Assembly (NCBI GenBank): GCA_001298575.1
Contig: LJCV01000245.1
Coordinates: 45,970-109,969 of the forward strand
DNA length: 64,000 bases
DNA from: Actinobacteria bacterium OK074
GTDB lineage: Bacteria > Actinomycetota > Actinomycetes > Streptomycetales > Streptomycetaceae
Direction of reading: 5' to 3'
This document shows positions 16,495-24,727 of this stretch, one piece after another. The notes below the pieces were generated by a model, which was given only the letters and a program-made list of their open reading frames with translations, made no database searches and was not told the DNA's origin. Every line of letters begins with the position of its first letter. The stretch's first letter is position 1. A program made the translations under genes and the position numbers.

Positions 16495-18510
16495 ATGACC
16501 GCGCCACTCCCGTCAGTGCCGGGCGAACGTCCCGCCCTCCGCGCCGTCGCACCCGCCCCGCTGGTCACCGCCGTGGTGGCGGCCACGGGCGTCGTCACCG
16601 CGGTCATGGCCGCCCCCGCCCCGGCGCGCACCGAGGTCGCGGTGGTCGCGGGCGTGGGCGCGCTGCTGCTGTGCGCCGCCGTCGCGCTGGCCGCCCACGC
16701 CCTGTTCTCCGCCCGCCTGTTACGCCGCCGGCTGGAGTCCGCGTACCAGGACGCGAGCCGTCTGCTCCAGGAACGGGCCCGGCTGGCCGAGGAGTTCAGC
16801 CAGGAGCGCGGCCGTCTGACGGACGGGTTCATCGAGGAACGGGCCCGCCTCACCGACGACTTCGACCGCGAACGGGCCCGCACGAAGGAGGAGTTCGACC
16901 ACGAGCGGGCCCGGCTCACCGAGGACTTCGACCGCCGCCTCGCGCGTACGAAGGAGGAGTTCGCCGAGGAGCGCGAGCGCCTCACCACCGAGCACACCCG
17001 CGAACTCGACCGCGCCACCGCCGAGTCGACGGCGGAACGGGACCGCGTCACCGCCGAGCACACCCGCCAACTCGACGGCCTCACCGCCGAGTTCACCGCC
17101 GAACGCGACCGCCTCGCCGAGCGGGCGGCCCATCTCTCCGGGGAACGCGAACGGCTCGCCGCCGAGAACGCCCACCTCGCCGCCACCGTCCGCAAGGCGT
17201 CCAACAGCCGCGACGCCGCCGTGGCGGTCACCGCGAACGTCGCCGGACGGCTCCAGGCCCTCGCCACCGGCATGCTCGCCGACCTGCGCGCGATGGAGGA
17301 ACGGCACAGCGACGAGGACGTGTTGGCCGATCTCCTGCACCTCGACCACCGCACCGCGCAGGCGGGCCGCCCCGCCGCCCCCCTCGCCGCCCTCGCGGGC
17401 GCCCGCTCCGGCCGCCGCTGGGCGCGCCCCATCGTCATGGAGTCGATCCTGCGGGGCGCGATGGGCCGGATCAGCGGCTACCAGCGCGTGCGCGTCCACT
17501 CCGCGTGCGAGGCCGCCGTCGCCGGGCACGCCGCCGAGGCGGTGATGCACACGCTCGCCGAAATCCTCGACAACGCGGCCAACTTCTCCCCGCCGACCTC
17601 CGAGGTCCACGTGTACGTCGAGGAGGTGCCGGCCGGGATCATCGTCTCCGTCGAGGACAGCGGCCTGGTCATGAGCGAGGTCCAACTCCGGCGCGCCGAA
17701 CGGGCGGTGGCCGGTGCGCACAGCGAACTCGGCGGCCTCACCGGCACCCGCCTCGGCCTCGCCGTCGTCGGCAACCTCGCCCGCAAGCACGGCCTGCGGG
17801 TCTCCTTCCGGCCATCCGCGCGGGGCGGTACGGGAGTTCTGGTGCTGGTGCCGCAGGATCTGCTGTCCCTGCCGACGGCTTCATCGTCATCGCCGTCGCT
17901 ATCGCCATCGCCATCGCCATCGCCATCGCCGTCGCCGTCGCTATCGCTATCGCTATCGCCGTCGACGGAACCAGCCGCCCCGGCCGCCCCCGTCGCCGAG
18001 GTCGAGAGCGAGCACGACCGCTCCACCGCCGAGCACCGTGAACTCCCGCCGCAGCAGCCGCAGTTCACCGCCGACTCGCGCCCCCACCCGTCGTCGTACG
18101 CCGCCGCCCGCGCGCCCGGGGACCTGGACCCCGACCCGCTGCCCGCCCACGGCCCGGCACCCGAGCCCGACCACACGGCCGACCCCCTCGGCGACCTTCC
18201 GCGCCGCCGCCGTGGCCAGACCCTCGCCGAGGCCGAACGCCGCCAGGCCCGCGCCGCCGCACGCGCCGAACGGCAGCCGCCCGCCTTCGACTTGGAGGCC
18301 GCGAAGGCGAGGGCGGCGCGGTTCGGCAAGTTCCGCAAGGCGGTTCACGCCACGCCGGAGGACGACGCCCCCGTAGAGCCGCGGGGCGGTGCCGAATCCG
18401 CGGCCACCACCGCGCGGGCGCGACCGGCCACAACGGACCCGCAGCCGACAACTCCCCAGCCCCCCGGGCCCACTTCGCCCCCGCGCCAGGAAGGCAACCC
18501 CACTTCATGA
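16495..18510 (+). CDS. cvnA: conservon sensor-like ATPase CvnA
   Basis: First gene of a conservon. Two membrane helices (about residues 22-42 and 46-70) are followed by a long charged coiled coil (about 75-235) built on ERARLT/EEFDRERAR-type repeats. A GHKL ATPase region (about 340-455; EILDNAANFSPP N-box and a GLAVVGNLARKHGL segment) follows, then a Ser-Pro/Leu repeat (462-488) and a Pro-rich tail. CvnA proteins sit in the membrane and are thought to signal to the CvnD GTPase through CvnB and CvnC. Codon 76 is TTA (16720-16722), so translation should depend on the bldA tRNA. A TATAGT at 16364-16369 may be a -10 element. The next gene overlaps by four bases. Confidence 0.9.
   Translation: MTAPLPSVPGERPALRAVAPAPLVTAVVAATGVVTAVMAAPAPARTEVAVVAGVGALLLCAAVALAAHALFSARLLRRRLESAYQDASRLLQERARLAEEFSQERGRLTDGFIEERARLTDDFDRERARTKEEFDHERARLTEDFDRRLARTKEEFAEERERLTTEHTRELDRATAESTAERDRVTAEHTRQLDGLTAEFTAERDRLAERAAHLSGERERLAAENAHLAATVRKASNSRDAAVAVTANVAGRLQALATGMLADLRAMEERHSDEDVLADLLHLDHRTAQAGRPAAPLAALAGARSGRRWARPIVMESILRGAMGRISGYQRVRVHSACEAAVAGHAAEAVMHTLAEILDNAANFSPPTSEVHVYVEEVPAGIIVSVEDSGLVMSEVQLRRAERAVAGAHSELGGLTGTRLGLAVVGNLARKHGLRVSFRPSARGGTGVLVLVPQDLLSLPTASSSSPSLSPSPSPSPSPSPSLSLSLSPSTEPAAPAAPVAEVESEHDRSTAEHRELPPQQPQFTADSRPHPSSYAAARAPGDLDPDPLPAHGPAPEPDHTADPLGDLPRRRRGQTLAEAERRQARAAARAERQPPAFDLEAAKARAARFGKFRKAVHATPEDDAPVEPRGGAESAATTARARPATTDPQPTTPQPPGPTSPPRQEGNPTS
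17881..17960. repeat. hexanucleotide repeat (ATCGCC-like) inside cvnA
   Basis: Imperfect tandem hexamers encode alternating Ser-Pro and Ser-Leu at about residues 462-488 of CvnA. They fall after the ATPase domain and before a disordered tail. In-frame hexamers can change copy number by slippage without breaking the frame, so length is likely to differ between strains. Confidence 0.75.
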
Positions 18511-18911
18511 CCGGCACCACCGCCGACGAGAAACTGACCTGGCTCATAGAGGGCCTGCTGGAACGCACCCCGGGCGCCCGCCACGCTCTCGTCCTCTCCC
18601 GCGACGGCCTGAAACTCTGCCGCACGCCCGAACTCACCGTCGACCAAGCCGATCAGCTCGCCGCGATTGCCGCGGGCATCCAGTCCCTCTCGCACGGCGC
18701 GTCCGTCGAGTTCGGCGACGGCACCGGCGGCGTCCGCTCGGCGATGGCGGAGTTCTACGGCGGCGTCCTGTTCATCGTGGAGTCGGGCGAGGGCGCGCAC
18801 CTCGCCGTGATCACCTCCGAGGACGCGGACGCCGGACTCGTCGGGCACAACATGACCGAACTGGTGGAGCAACTCGGCGAGCACCTGGGCGCACAGCCGC
18901 GCACCTCATGA
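18507..18911 (+). CDS. cvnB: conservon roadblock/LC7 protein CvnB
   Basis: A 134-residue roadblock/LC7 domain protein (LTWLIEGLLERTPGARHALVLSRDGL; AAIAAGIQSLSHGAS; ESGEGAHLAVITSEDADAG). In bacteria such proteins bind small Ras-like GTPases, acting as scaffold or GAP, as MglB does for MglA. Here the partner would be CvnD three genes on. The start overlaps the cvnA stop (ATGA), indicating coupled translation and thus inheriting bldA dependence from cvnA. Confidence 0.93.
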   Translation: MTGTTADEKLTWLIEGLLERTPGARHALVLSRDGLKLCRTPELTVDQADQLAAIAAGIQSLSHGASVEFGDGTGGVRSAMAEFYGGVLFIVESGEGAHLAVITSEDADAGLVGHNMTELVEQLGEHLGAQPRTS

Positions 18912-19345
18912 GCGACGCCACGGGGGCCGGGGCCACGTCCCGTCCGGTACAACCGGCGCAACCGGTAAGGCCGTTGCGTCCTGGCCAACCGGTAAGGCCG
19001 TTGCGTCCGGGCCGCGACGACTCCCCCGACCGGCTGTACACCCTCACCGGAGGGCGCACGCGGGTCGCCGACGCGGACCGGCTCGACCTGGTGACGCTCG
19101 TGGTCGCCGAGTGCGCTCCGGCGCCCGGCATGCAGTCGGAGCACACCGCGATCCTGCGGATGTGCGAACGCCCCACCGCGGTGGTGGAGATCGCCGCCGA
19201 ACTGCGGCTGCCGGTGAGCATCACCCGGGTCCTGCTCTCCGACCTCCTGGTGGCGGGCCGCGTCGGCGCCCGGCACCCGAGCACGGCCGCGCTTCCCGAC
19301 CCCGACATCCTGGAGCAGGTGCTCGTTGGACTCCGTAACCTCTGA
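18908..19345 (+). CDS. cvnC: conservon DUF742 protein CvnC
   Basis: A 145-residue DUF742 protein. After a Pro/Arg-rich leader that contains the nonamer RPLRPGQPV in two copies, the conserved domain runs RLYTLTGGRTRVADADRLDLVTLVVA ... AVVEIAAELRLPVSITRVLLSDLLVAGRV, which looks like a winged-helix fold. Its role in conservons is to link CvnA to the GTPase, but the molecular function is not settled. The ATG at 18908 overlaps the cvnB stop, and its own 3' end overlaps cvnD by 20 bases. Confidence 0.93.
   Translation: MSDATGAGATSRPVQPAQPVRPLRPGQPVRPLRPGRDDSPDRLYTLTGGRTRVADADRLDLVTLVVAECAPAPGMQSEHTAILRMCERPTAVVEIAAELRLPVSITRVLLSDLLVAGRVGARHPSTAALPDPDILEQVLVGLRNL
18960..19008. repeat. 27-bp period direct repeat in cvnC
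   Basis: A 22-base word beginning AACCGGTAAGG occurs at 18960-18981 and 18987-19008. It encodes the duplicated nonamer in the CvnC leader. The exact conservation of synonymous positions suggests a recent duplication. Confidence 0.8.
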
Positions 19346-19991
19346 CGAACCGTCAACCACCCCTCCCCAGACGGCGCGTACGCCGCTGGAGGCGTCCGCG
19401 GCCAACGGTCTGAAGATCGTGGTCGTAGGCGGCTTCGGCGTCGGCAAGACGACCCTGGTGCGTTCGGTGAGCGAGATCCGTCCGCTCAACACCGAGGAGA
19501 CGATGACGCAGGCGGGCGCCGCGATCGACGACCTGAGCGGGGTGGACGGCAAGACGTCCACGACGGTCGCGTTCGACTTCGGCCGGATCACGCTGGACGC
19601 CCACAACGTCCTGTACCTCTTCGGCGCGCCCGGCCAGGAGCGGTTCTGGTTCCTGTGGGACCGGCTGTTCTCCGGCACGCTCGGCGCGGTCGTCCTGGTC
19701 GACACCCGGCGCATCGACGACTCCTGGTACGCCATCGACCGCCTCGAACACCACGGCACGCCGTTCATCGTCGCCCTCAACGACTTCGGCGGCCCCCGCC
19801 ACTCGCACGCCCGCATCCGCGAGGCCCTCGACCTCGACCCCGGCATCCCCCTGCTCGACTGCGACGCCCGCTCGCGCCAGTCCAGCAAGGAGGTACTGAT
19901 AGCGCTGGTGGAGCACGTGCGGGCCAAGTACCCCGTCCCGTCCCAGACCTCTGGTGAACTGTCCAAGCCCTCCCGGGAGTTGGCCCTGTGA
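19326..19991 (+). CDS. cvnD: conservon Ras-like GTPase CvnD
   Basis: A small MglA/Ras-type GTPase: P-loop GGFGVGKTTLV (about residues 35-45), switch/G3 block FGAPGQERFWFLW, and NDF in place of the usual NKxD G4 motif. It should be the GTP-switched output of the conservon, cycling between membrane complex and cytosol. The start is a TTG at 19326, inside the end of cvnC; a downstream initiation would delete part of the leader only. It overlaps the following P450 gene by four bases. Confidence 0.92.
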   Translation: MDSVTSDEPSTTPPQTARTPLEASAANGLKIVVVGGFGVGKTTLVRSVSEIRPLNTEETMTQAGAAIDDLSGVDGKTSTTVAFDFGRITLDAHNVLYLFGAPGQERFWFLWDRLFSGTLGAVVLVDTRRIDDSWYAIDRLEHHGTPFIVALNDFGGPRHSHARIREALDLDPGIPLLDCDARSRQSSKEVLIALVEHVRAKYPVPSQTSGELSKPSRELAL

Positions 19992-21265
19992 CGACCACTC
20001 CGCCCCCCGCCGCCACGACCGCGCCGGCGCCCGTGCGGCTGGGCGGTCCCCGCTTCCAGACCGAACCCGCCGCGCTGTACCGGGAGATGCGCCGGGACCA
20101 CGGTGCGGTGGTGCCGGTGGTGCTCGACGGCGACGTACCGGCCTGGCTGGTGCTGGGCTACCGCGAACTGCACCAAGTCACCGGCGATCCGGTGCTGTTC
20201 AGCCGGGACTCGGACCTGTGGAACCAGTGGGCGGGCATCCCCGACGACTGGCCCCTGTTGCCGATGATCGGCCGCAAACAGCCGTCGATCCTCTACACCG
20301 TCGGCGAACGCCACCGGCAGCGCGGGGCGATGATCAGTGACGCGCTGGAGGCCGTGGACCCCTTCGAACTCCGGTCCCAGACCGAGAAGTTCGCGGACGG
20401 GCTGATCGACGCGATCTGCGCGCGGGGCGAGACGGACATCATCGCCGACTACGCGATGCTGCTGCCGGTACGGGTCCTGACCCACCTGTTCGGCTTCTCG
20501 ACGGCGGAGGGCCCGGGTTTGGTCACCGCGCTCAACGACATGATCGACGGTCAGGAGCGGGCGATAGCAGGCCAGTTGCACCTGGTCTCGGCCATGACCC
20601 GGCTGCTCGCCGACCGCAAGGAGCACCCGGCGGACGACGTGGTCTCGCGGATGCTGGCGGACAAGAGCGGCTGGAGCGACGAGGAGATCGTCCAGGACCT
20701 GATGGTGATGATGGCCGCGGGCCACCAGCCGACGGCCGACTGGATCGGCAACTCGCTGCACCTGATGCTGACCGACGACCGTTTCGCGGCCTCGCTGTTC
20801 GGTGGCCGCAACAGTGTCGCCGAGGCCATGAACGAGGTCCTGTGGGAGGACGCCCCCTCCCAGAACATCGCGGGCCGCTGGGCCTCCCGCGACACCCGCC
20901 TCGGCAACCGCCACATCAGAGCCGGTGATCTACTCCTCCTCGGCCTCCAGGGCGCCAACTCCGACCCCCAAGTCCGCACCGACGGCTCGTCGTTGACCGG
21001 CGGCAACAGCGCGCACTTCTCCTTCGGCCACGGTGAGCACCGCTGCCCGTTCCCGGCGCAGGAGATCGCCGAAGTGATCGCGCGCACGGCCATCGAGGTC
21101 GTACTGGACCGGCTGCCGGACATCGATCTGGCGGTACCCGAAGGGGAGTTGAGACGCCGCCCGAGCCCGTGGCTGAGGGGGCTGGCGGAACTGCCGGTGC
21201 GCTTCACGCCGACGCCCCGTCCGACAGCGCCACCGACGGCGACGGCGAGCGCCCCTCCGATCTGA
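19988..21265 (+). CDS. cytochrome P450, CYP157-type, lacking the ExxR motif
   Basis: A 425-residue P450 with I-helix AAGHQPTADW and heme loop FGHGEHRCPFP, where Cys353 is the heme ligand and Pro replaces the usual Gly after it. The K-helix, normally ExxR, reads E283-V-L-W286, so the arginine is missing. Loss of ExxR is a published hallmark of the CYP157 family, whose members are paired with CYP154 P450s at the end of conservons. The protein may bind substrate or act structurally with its partner rather than turn over independently. The GTG start overlaps the cvnD stop. Confidence 0.9.
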   Translation: MTTTPPPAATTAPAPVRLGGPRFQTEPAALYREMRRDHGAVVPVVLDGDVPAWLVLGYRELHQVTGDPVLFSRDSDLWNQWAGIPDDWPLLPMIGRKQPSILYTVGERHRQRGAMISDALEAVDPFELRSQTEKFADGLIDAICARGETDIIADYAMLLPVRVLTHLFGFSTAEGPGLVTALNDMIDGQERAIAGQLHLVSAMTRLLADRKEHPADDVVSRMLADKSGWSDEEIVQDLMVMMAAGHQPTADWIGNSLHLMLTDDRFAASLFGGRNSVAEAMNEVLWEDAPSQNIAGRWASRDTRLGNRHIRAGDLLLLGLQGANSDPQVRTDGSSLTGGNSAHFSFGHGEHRCPFPAQEIAEVIARTAIEVVLDRLPDIDLAVPEGELRRRPSPWLRGLAELPVRFTPTPRPTAPPTATASAPPI

Positions 21266-21323
21266 CCCACCCCCGCACGGAAGCCCCTCCGCAATCCCCC
21301 ACCACCTCCAGGGAGACATCGGC

Positions 21324-22616
21324 ATGACTTCTGCGAACTCCGGCACCGAGACGGCCGCGGCGAAAACGGCGAACACGGCCAACTCGGCGAACACCCCGGC
21401 CGCGGCCATCGAGTTGGACCCGTTCGTGTCCGACCTGGGAGCCGAGACCGCGCGCCTGCGCGAGGCGGGTCCGCTGGCAGCGGTCGTGCTGCCCGGCGGC
21501 GTCCCGGTCTGGGCGGTCACGCACCACGCCGAGGCCCGCCAACTCCTCACGGACCCCCGCCTGGTGAAGGACATCAACGTGTGGGGTGCCTGGCAGCGCG
21601 GCGAAATCCCCCCGGACTGGCCGCTGATCGGGTTGGCGAACCCCGGCCGTTCGATGCTGACGGTGGACGGCGCGGATCACCGCAGGCTGCGCACGCTGGT
21701 GGCCCAGGCGCTGACACCGCGCAGGGTGGAGGAGATGCGGGAGCGGATAACGGAGTTGACGACGGCCCTGCTGGAGTCGGTGACCGAACAGGCGGACAAG
21801 GGAGGCGAGTTGGACTTGAAGGCGGTGTTCGCGTACCCCCTCCCCATGTTCGTGGTGGCGGACCTGCTGGGGATAGCGAAGACCCAACTCCCGCGCCTGA
21901 AGGAGCTGTTCGAGAAGTTCTTCTCCACGCAGACGCCCCCGGACGAGGTCCTGGCAACGCTGACCGAACTGGCGGCGATGATGACGGCCACGGTGGCGGC
22001 GAAGCGCGCGAACCCGGGCGACGACCTGACGTCGGCGCTGATCCTGGCCTCGGAGGACGGCGACCACCTCACGGACCAGGAGATCGTCTCGACGCTCCAA
22101 CTCCTGGTCGCGGCAGGCCACGAGACGACGATCTCGCTGATCGTGAACGCGGTGGTCAACCTCTCCACACACCCGGAACAACGAGAACGGGTGCTGTCGG
22201 GCGAGTCGGACTGGACGTCGGTGATCGAGGAGACCCTCCGCTACTCGCCCCCCACTTCCCACGTCCTGATCCGCTTCGCGACGGAGGACGTGGAGGTGGG
22301 CGACAAGACTCTCCCGGCAGGAGAGGCACTGATCGTCTCGTACGCGGCGATCGGCCACGACGAACAGGTCCACGGCCCCACGGCAACCGCCTTCGACATC
22401 ACCCGCCCCACCGCGGCCCGCCACATCTCCTTCGGCCACGGCCCCCACGTCTGCCCCGGCGCGGCCCTCTCCCGCCTGGAGGCAGCGGTGGCCCTACCGG
22501 CCCTGTACGCCCGCTTCCCCCACCTGGACCTGGCAGTCCCGACGACGGAACTCCGCAACAAGCCGGTGGTCACGCAGAACGATTTGTTCGAACTGCCGGT
22601 GCGGTTGGGGGACTGA
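21324..22616 (+). CDS. cytochrome P450, CYP154-type, conservon partner
   Basis: A complete P450: I-helix AAGHETTISL, K-helix E303-T-L-R306, heme loop FGHGPHVCPGAALSR with Cys377. CYP154 family members oxidise varied substrates including macrolides and steroids, but the natural substrate for conservon-linked ones is unknown. The first 30 residues are Ala/Asn/Thr-rich and probably disordered. GGGAGA lies about 7 bases upstream of the ATG. It is the last gene of the conservon, 58 bases after the CYP157-type gene. Confidence 0.9.
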   Translation: MTSANSGTETAAAKTANTANSANTPAAAIELDPFVSDLGAETARLREAGPLAAVVLPGGVPVWAVTHHAEARQLLTDPRLVKDINVWGAWQRGEIPPDWPLIGLANPGRSMLTVDGADHRRLRTLVAQALTPRRVEEMRERITELTTALLESVTEQADKGGELDLKAVFAYPLPMFVVADLLGIAKTQLPRLKELFEKFFSTQTPPDEVLATLTELAAMMTATVAAKRANPGDDLTSALILASEDGDHLTDQEIVSTLQLLVAAGHETTISLIVNAVVNLSTHPEQRERVLSGESDWTSVIEETLRYSPPTSHVLIRFATEDVEVGDKTLPAGEALIVSYAAIGHDEQVHGPTATAFDITRPTAARHISFGHGPHVCPGAALSRLEAAVALPALYARFPHLDLAVPTTELRNKPVVTQNDLFELPVRLGD

Positions 22617-22637
22617 GGGGGGCAACGGGCCTCGGCG

Positions 22638-22985
22638 GTGGCGGCGGCGATAACGGCGGGCTGGACGTCCGCCGCCCTCAAGCGACGTCCTCCGTCCCCG
22701 AGCGCCCTCAAGACCGCCCGCCGGACTGCCAGTTGTGTACCTCTGCGTCGGCGTACCGGTCCATGTACGACCAGTGCCCTGCTCGTTGCTCACCTTGGAG
22801 GTGCGCAGGCGGAAGCCGGCTTCTCGGGCGGCACGTTGACGGTGACCAGGGTCGAAGTCGTGGAGCACGCCCGTCACTTCACCGCGGTGTTCGAAGTCGA
22901 CGCCCCCGACGGCCGGTGGCGGGTGCGCCTGGACGGTGAGGGAACGCCTGGTCTGACCGCGTCACCCTGCGGGGCCTCCACCTGA
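22638..22985 (+). pseudogene. possible gene remnant after the conservon
   Basis: The C-terminal half of an open frame here reads GGTLTVTRVEVVEHARHFTAVFEVDAPDGRWRVRLDGEG, which looks like real beta-rich protein, and ends inside a strong terminator hairpin. The N-terminal half is not protein-like and there is no ribosome binding site. I take this as a decayed gene of unknown identity, with low confidence. Confidence 0.25.
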
Positions 22986-23002
22986 GTGCGAGGCCCCGCA
23001 GG
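22966..23002. terminator. bidirectional terminator between conservon and DUF397 gene
   Basis: Perfect 12-base arms at 22966-22977 and 22991-23002 with a 13-base loop. It lies 350 bases after the last conservon gene and 61 bases after the leftward DUF397 stop, so it can serve both transcription units. Confidence 0.7.
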
Positions 23003-23062
23003 CGTATCCGATCGGGAAGGTGTGCTGGAGGCGCAGGGCCGGTGACCTGGCTCGGGCGGCCG

Positions 23063-23164
23063 TCAGTTGCCGAACTCGCCCGCCTTCACACCGCCGAGGA
23101 AGGCGGCCCAGCCAGTTGGCGAGAGGGCGAGGGTGGGGCCGTGGGGGATCTTACTGTTGCACAC
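23063..23164 (-). CDS. truncated DUF397 protein, 33 aa
   Basis: The translation ends SKIPHGPTLALSPTGWAAFLGGVKAGEF, which is the C-terminal half of DUF397 almost residue for residue. The N-terminal half of the domain (the W-x-KSSYS and CVEVA blocks) is missing; the homologous frame continues a few codons upstream (GVALRVGAQL) and then runs into the end of the XRE gene. GTG at 23164 has AGGAG about 9 bases upstream, so a short peptide may still be made. DUF397 proteins normally pair with the XRE/DUF5753 regulator that precedes it here. It may be a deletion remnant. Confidence 0.65.
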   Translation of the reverse strand: MCNSKIPHGPTLALSPTGWAAFLGGVKAGEFGN

Positions 23165-23187
23165 CAGTTGGGCTCCTACTCGAAGAG

Positions 23188-24054
23188 CTACTCCATTTCC
23201 TTTATTGCGGCACGGATACGGGCCACGGATTCCTCGGCCGGAAGGGCTTCCGAGTTGAGGCGGCGGAACAGCGCGGTGTACGGCTCCACTTGTCCTGGCT
23301 CTTCGTAGTAGACGGTGCTCATGAGGCCGTCGACGTAAACCACATCCGTCTCGACGGGTTCGGGAAAAGAGAGGATCCCGAACATGCCGTACAGCGCGGA
23401 GTTGATGGCGGCCTCGGACGGCAGTACCTGCATCTGAATGTTGGTCTCGCCGGTCACGGAAACCAAGTATTCGAGCTGCTCACGCATGACGTCGGCTCCG
23501 CCCACCCGATGTTTGAGGGCCGCCTCCGCGATGATGACCCACAGCCGGAGAGGGGCGCTGCGCGCGAAGACATGGCGCCGCTGCCCGCGCACCTTGACTT
23601 GTTCATCCACGTACGTGAAGTCATCGGCTCTGTCCGGGCGTTGCATCCTGATGACGGCTGCGGAGTAGGCGGGAGTCTGGATCAACCCCGGGAAGAGGGC
23701 GGTCTCCATGATGTAGAGATCGGAAGCGTCCCACTCCAGCGCGATGTAGTCGGCGTACGTGGACTTGAGGGTGTCCTCGTGACGCGACCACCAGCCCTGC
23801 TCACGACCGTGCCGGGCGAGATCCTGTAGCCGGGCCCGTAGCGTGTCGTCGTCCACACCGTAGAAATCCAGCAGAACGCGCAGGTCAAGACCGCGAACGC
23901 CGGACTGAGCCGCTTCGATGCGGCTCATCTTCGACTCGGCGCACTGCAACTCCGTGGCGGCCTGCGCGAGGGTCTTGTTCGCCTCCAGGCGAAGATCGCG
24001 CAGCATACGGCCGAGCCGCCGCTGGCGAACCGTGGGGTTTCTCTTAACAGCCAC
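23188..24054 (-). CDS. XRE-family regulator with DUF5753 (WhiJ-like)
   Basis: The N-terminal helix-turn-helix (about residues 8-65; RLGRMLRDLRLEANKTLAQAATELQCAESKMSRIE) is followed by the DUF5753 sensor domain (about 90-285; EWDASDLYIMETALFPGLIQTPAYSAAV ... VLPSEAAINSALYGMFGILSFPEP). This is the architecture of WhiJ-like regulators, which are multiplied in Streptomyces and are linked to development and antibiotic production. The start is either GTG at 24054 or TTG at 24060; both follow GGGGAGG. It is divergent from an anti-sigma-like ATPase gene across a relatively A/T-rich spacer. Confidence 0.9.
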   Translation of the reverse strand: MAVKRNPTVRQRRLGRMLRDLRLEANKTLAQAATELQCAESKMSRIEAAQSGVRGLDLRVLLDFYGVDDDTLRARLQDLARHGREQGWWSRHEDTLKSTYADYIALEWDASDLYIMETALFPGLIQTPAYSAAVIRMQRPDRADDFTYVDEQVKVRGQRRHVFARSAPLRLWVIIAEAALKHRVGGADVMREQLEYLVSVTGETNIQMQVLPSEAAINSALYGMFGILSFPEPVETDVVYVDGLMSTVYYEEPGQVEPYTALFRRLNSEALPAEESVARIRAAIKEME

Positions 24055-24205
24055 TTGCAAGCATCCTCCCCGGTCAACTGCCGCCATTCTGCCTACGACA
24101 GCGGGCCGTGACAAATGAAGTGCATCAACTCAAAGTGGGGACTTGCATTTTACTTCGAAAAACTGGGGCTTTTGTTTTGCCCTGGAAATACGGGATGGTT
24201 GATCC
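24055..24205. promoter_or_regulatory. divergent promoter region of the WhiJ-like module
   Basis: This spacer is clearly richer in A and T than its surroundings and separates the leftward XRE gene from the rightward ATPase gene. The heptamer ACTTGCA occurs at its left edge (24053-24059) and again at 24141-24147 and may be a regulator site. No exact promoter hexamers could be assigned. Confidence 0.4.
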
Positions 24206-24655
24206 ATGACCCGCATGCCCGACCAGCGAACGGACCGCGTCCGCTACCCCTCCCACAGGGCCCAAGTCAAGAACGCCCGTCAGCGAACCGCGCGGGTTCT
24301 TGGCGAATGGGGCCTGAGTGACGACACAACTGCCGCCGTCGTAGCGGTGGTTGACGAGCTGGTCGTGAACGCGGTGATACACGCTCGCGTTCCGCGTGGC
24401 AGAGAAGTCGGCGTCGCGCTCCGGCTACTTGACACCGTGGTCCGCGTGGAGGTGCGGGACGCCGACCGCACGGAACCGAATCCGTGCAAGCCGCTCGACC
24501 CCGCCAAGAAGCCCTCCGCGCAGGACATCCAGGAGATTCCCGAAGGCGGACGAGGGCTGTTACTGGTCGAGTTGCTGTCCGAACGGTGGGGCTGTCTCCC
24601 CGAGATCATCGGCAAGACCGTCTGGGCCGAAATCCCTCACACGTCAGCCGACTGA
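24206..24655 (+). CDS. HATPase_c anti-sigma-factor-like ATP-binding protein (RsbW/SpoIIAB type)
   Basis: A 149-residue GHKL ATPase of the anti-sigma kinase class: N-box VVDELVVNAVIHA, DAD motif in VEVRDAD, and G-box EGGRGLLLVELLSERWG. Streptomyces encode dozens beside WhiJ-like regulators; whether they bind sigma factors is mostly untested. Codon 119 is TTA (24560-24562), so its translation should need the bldA tRNA. It is divergent from the XRE gene and followed after 72 bases by three overlapping small genes. Confidence 0.9.
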   Translation: MTRMPDQRTDRVRYPSHRAQVKNARQRTARVLGEWGLSDDTTAAVVAVVDELVVNAVIHARVPRGREVGVALRLLDTVVRVEVRDADRTEPNPCKPLDPAKKPSAQDIQEIPEGGRGLLLVELLSERWGCLPEIIGKTVWAEIPHTSAD

Positions 24656-24727
24656 CACACGAAAACCCCCGCGACGGTGGCCGCCGTCCGGGGGCACGGT
24701 CCACCCACTTCGAAGGAGGAGATGAAC

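Noticed and set aside
17881..17960. Possible CRISPR-like array
   Set aside because: Repeats are 6-base units inside a coding region with no spacers.
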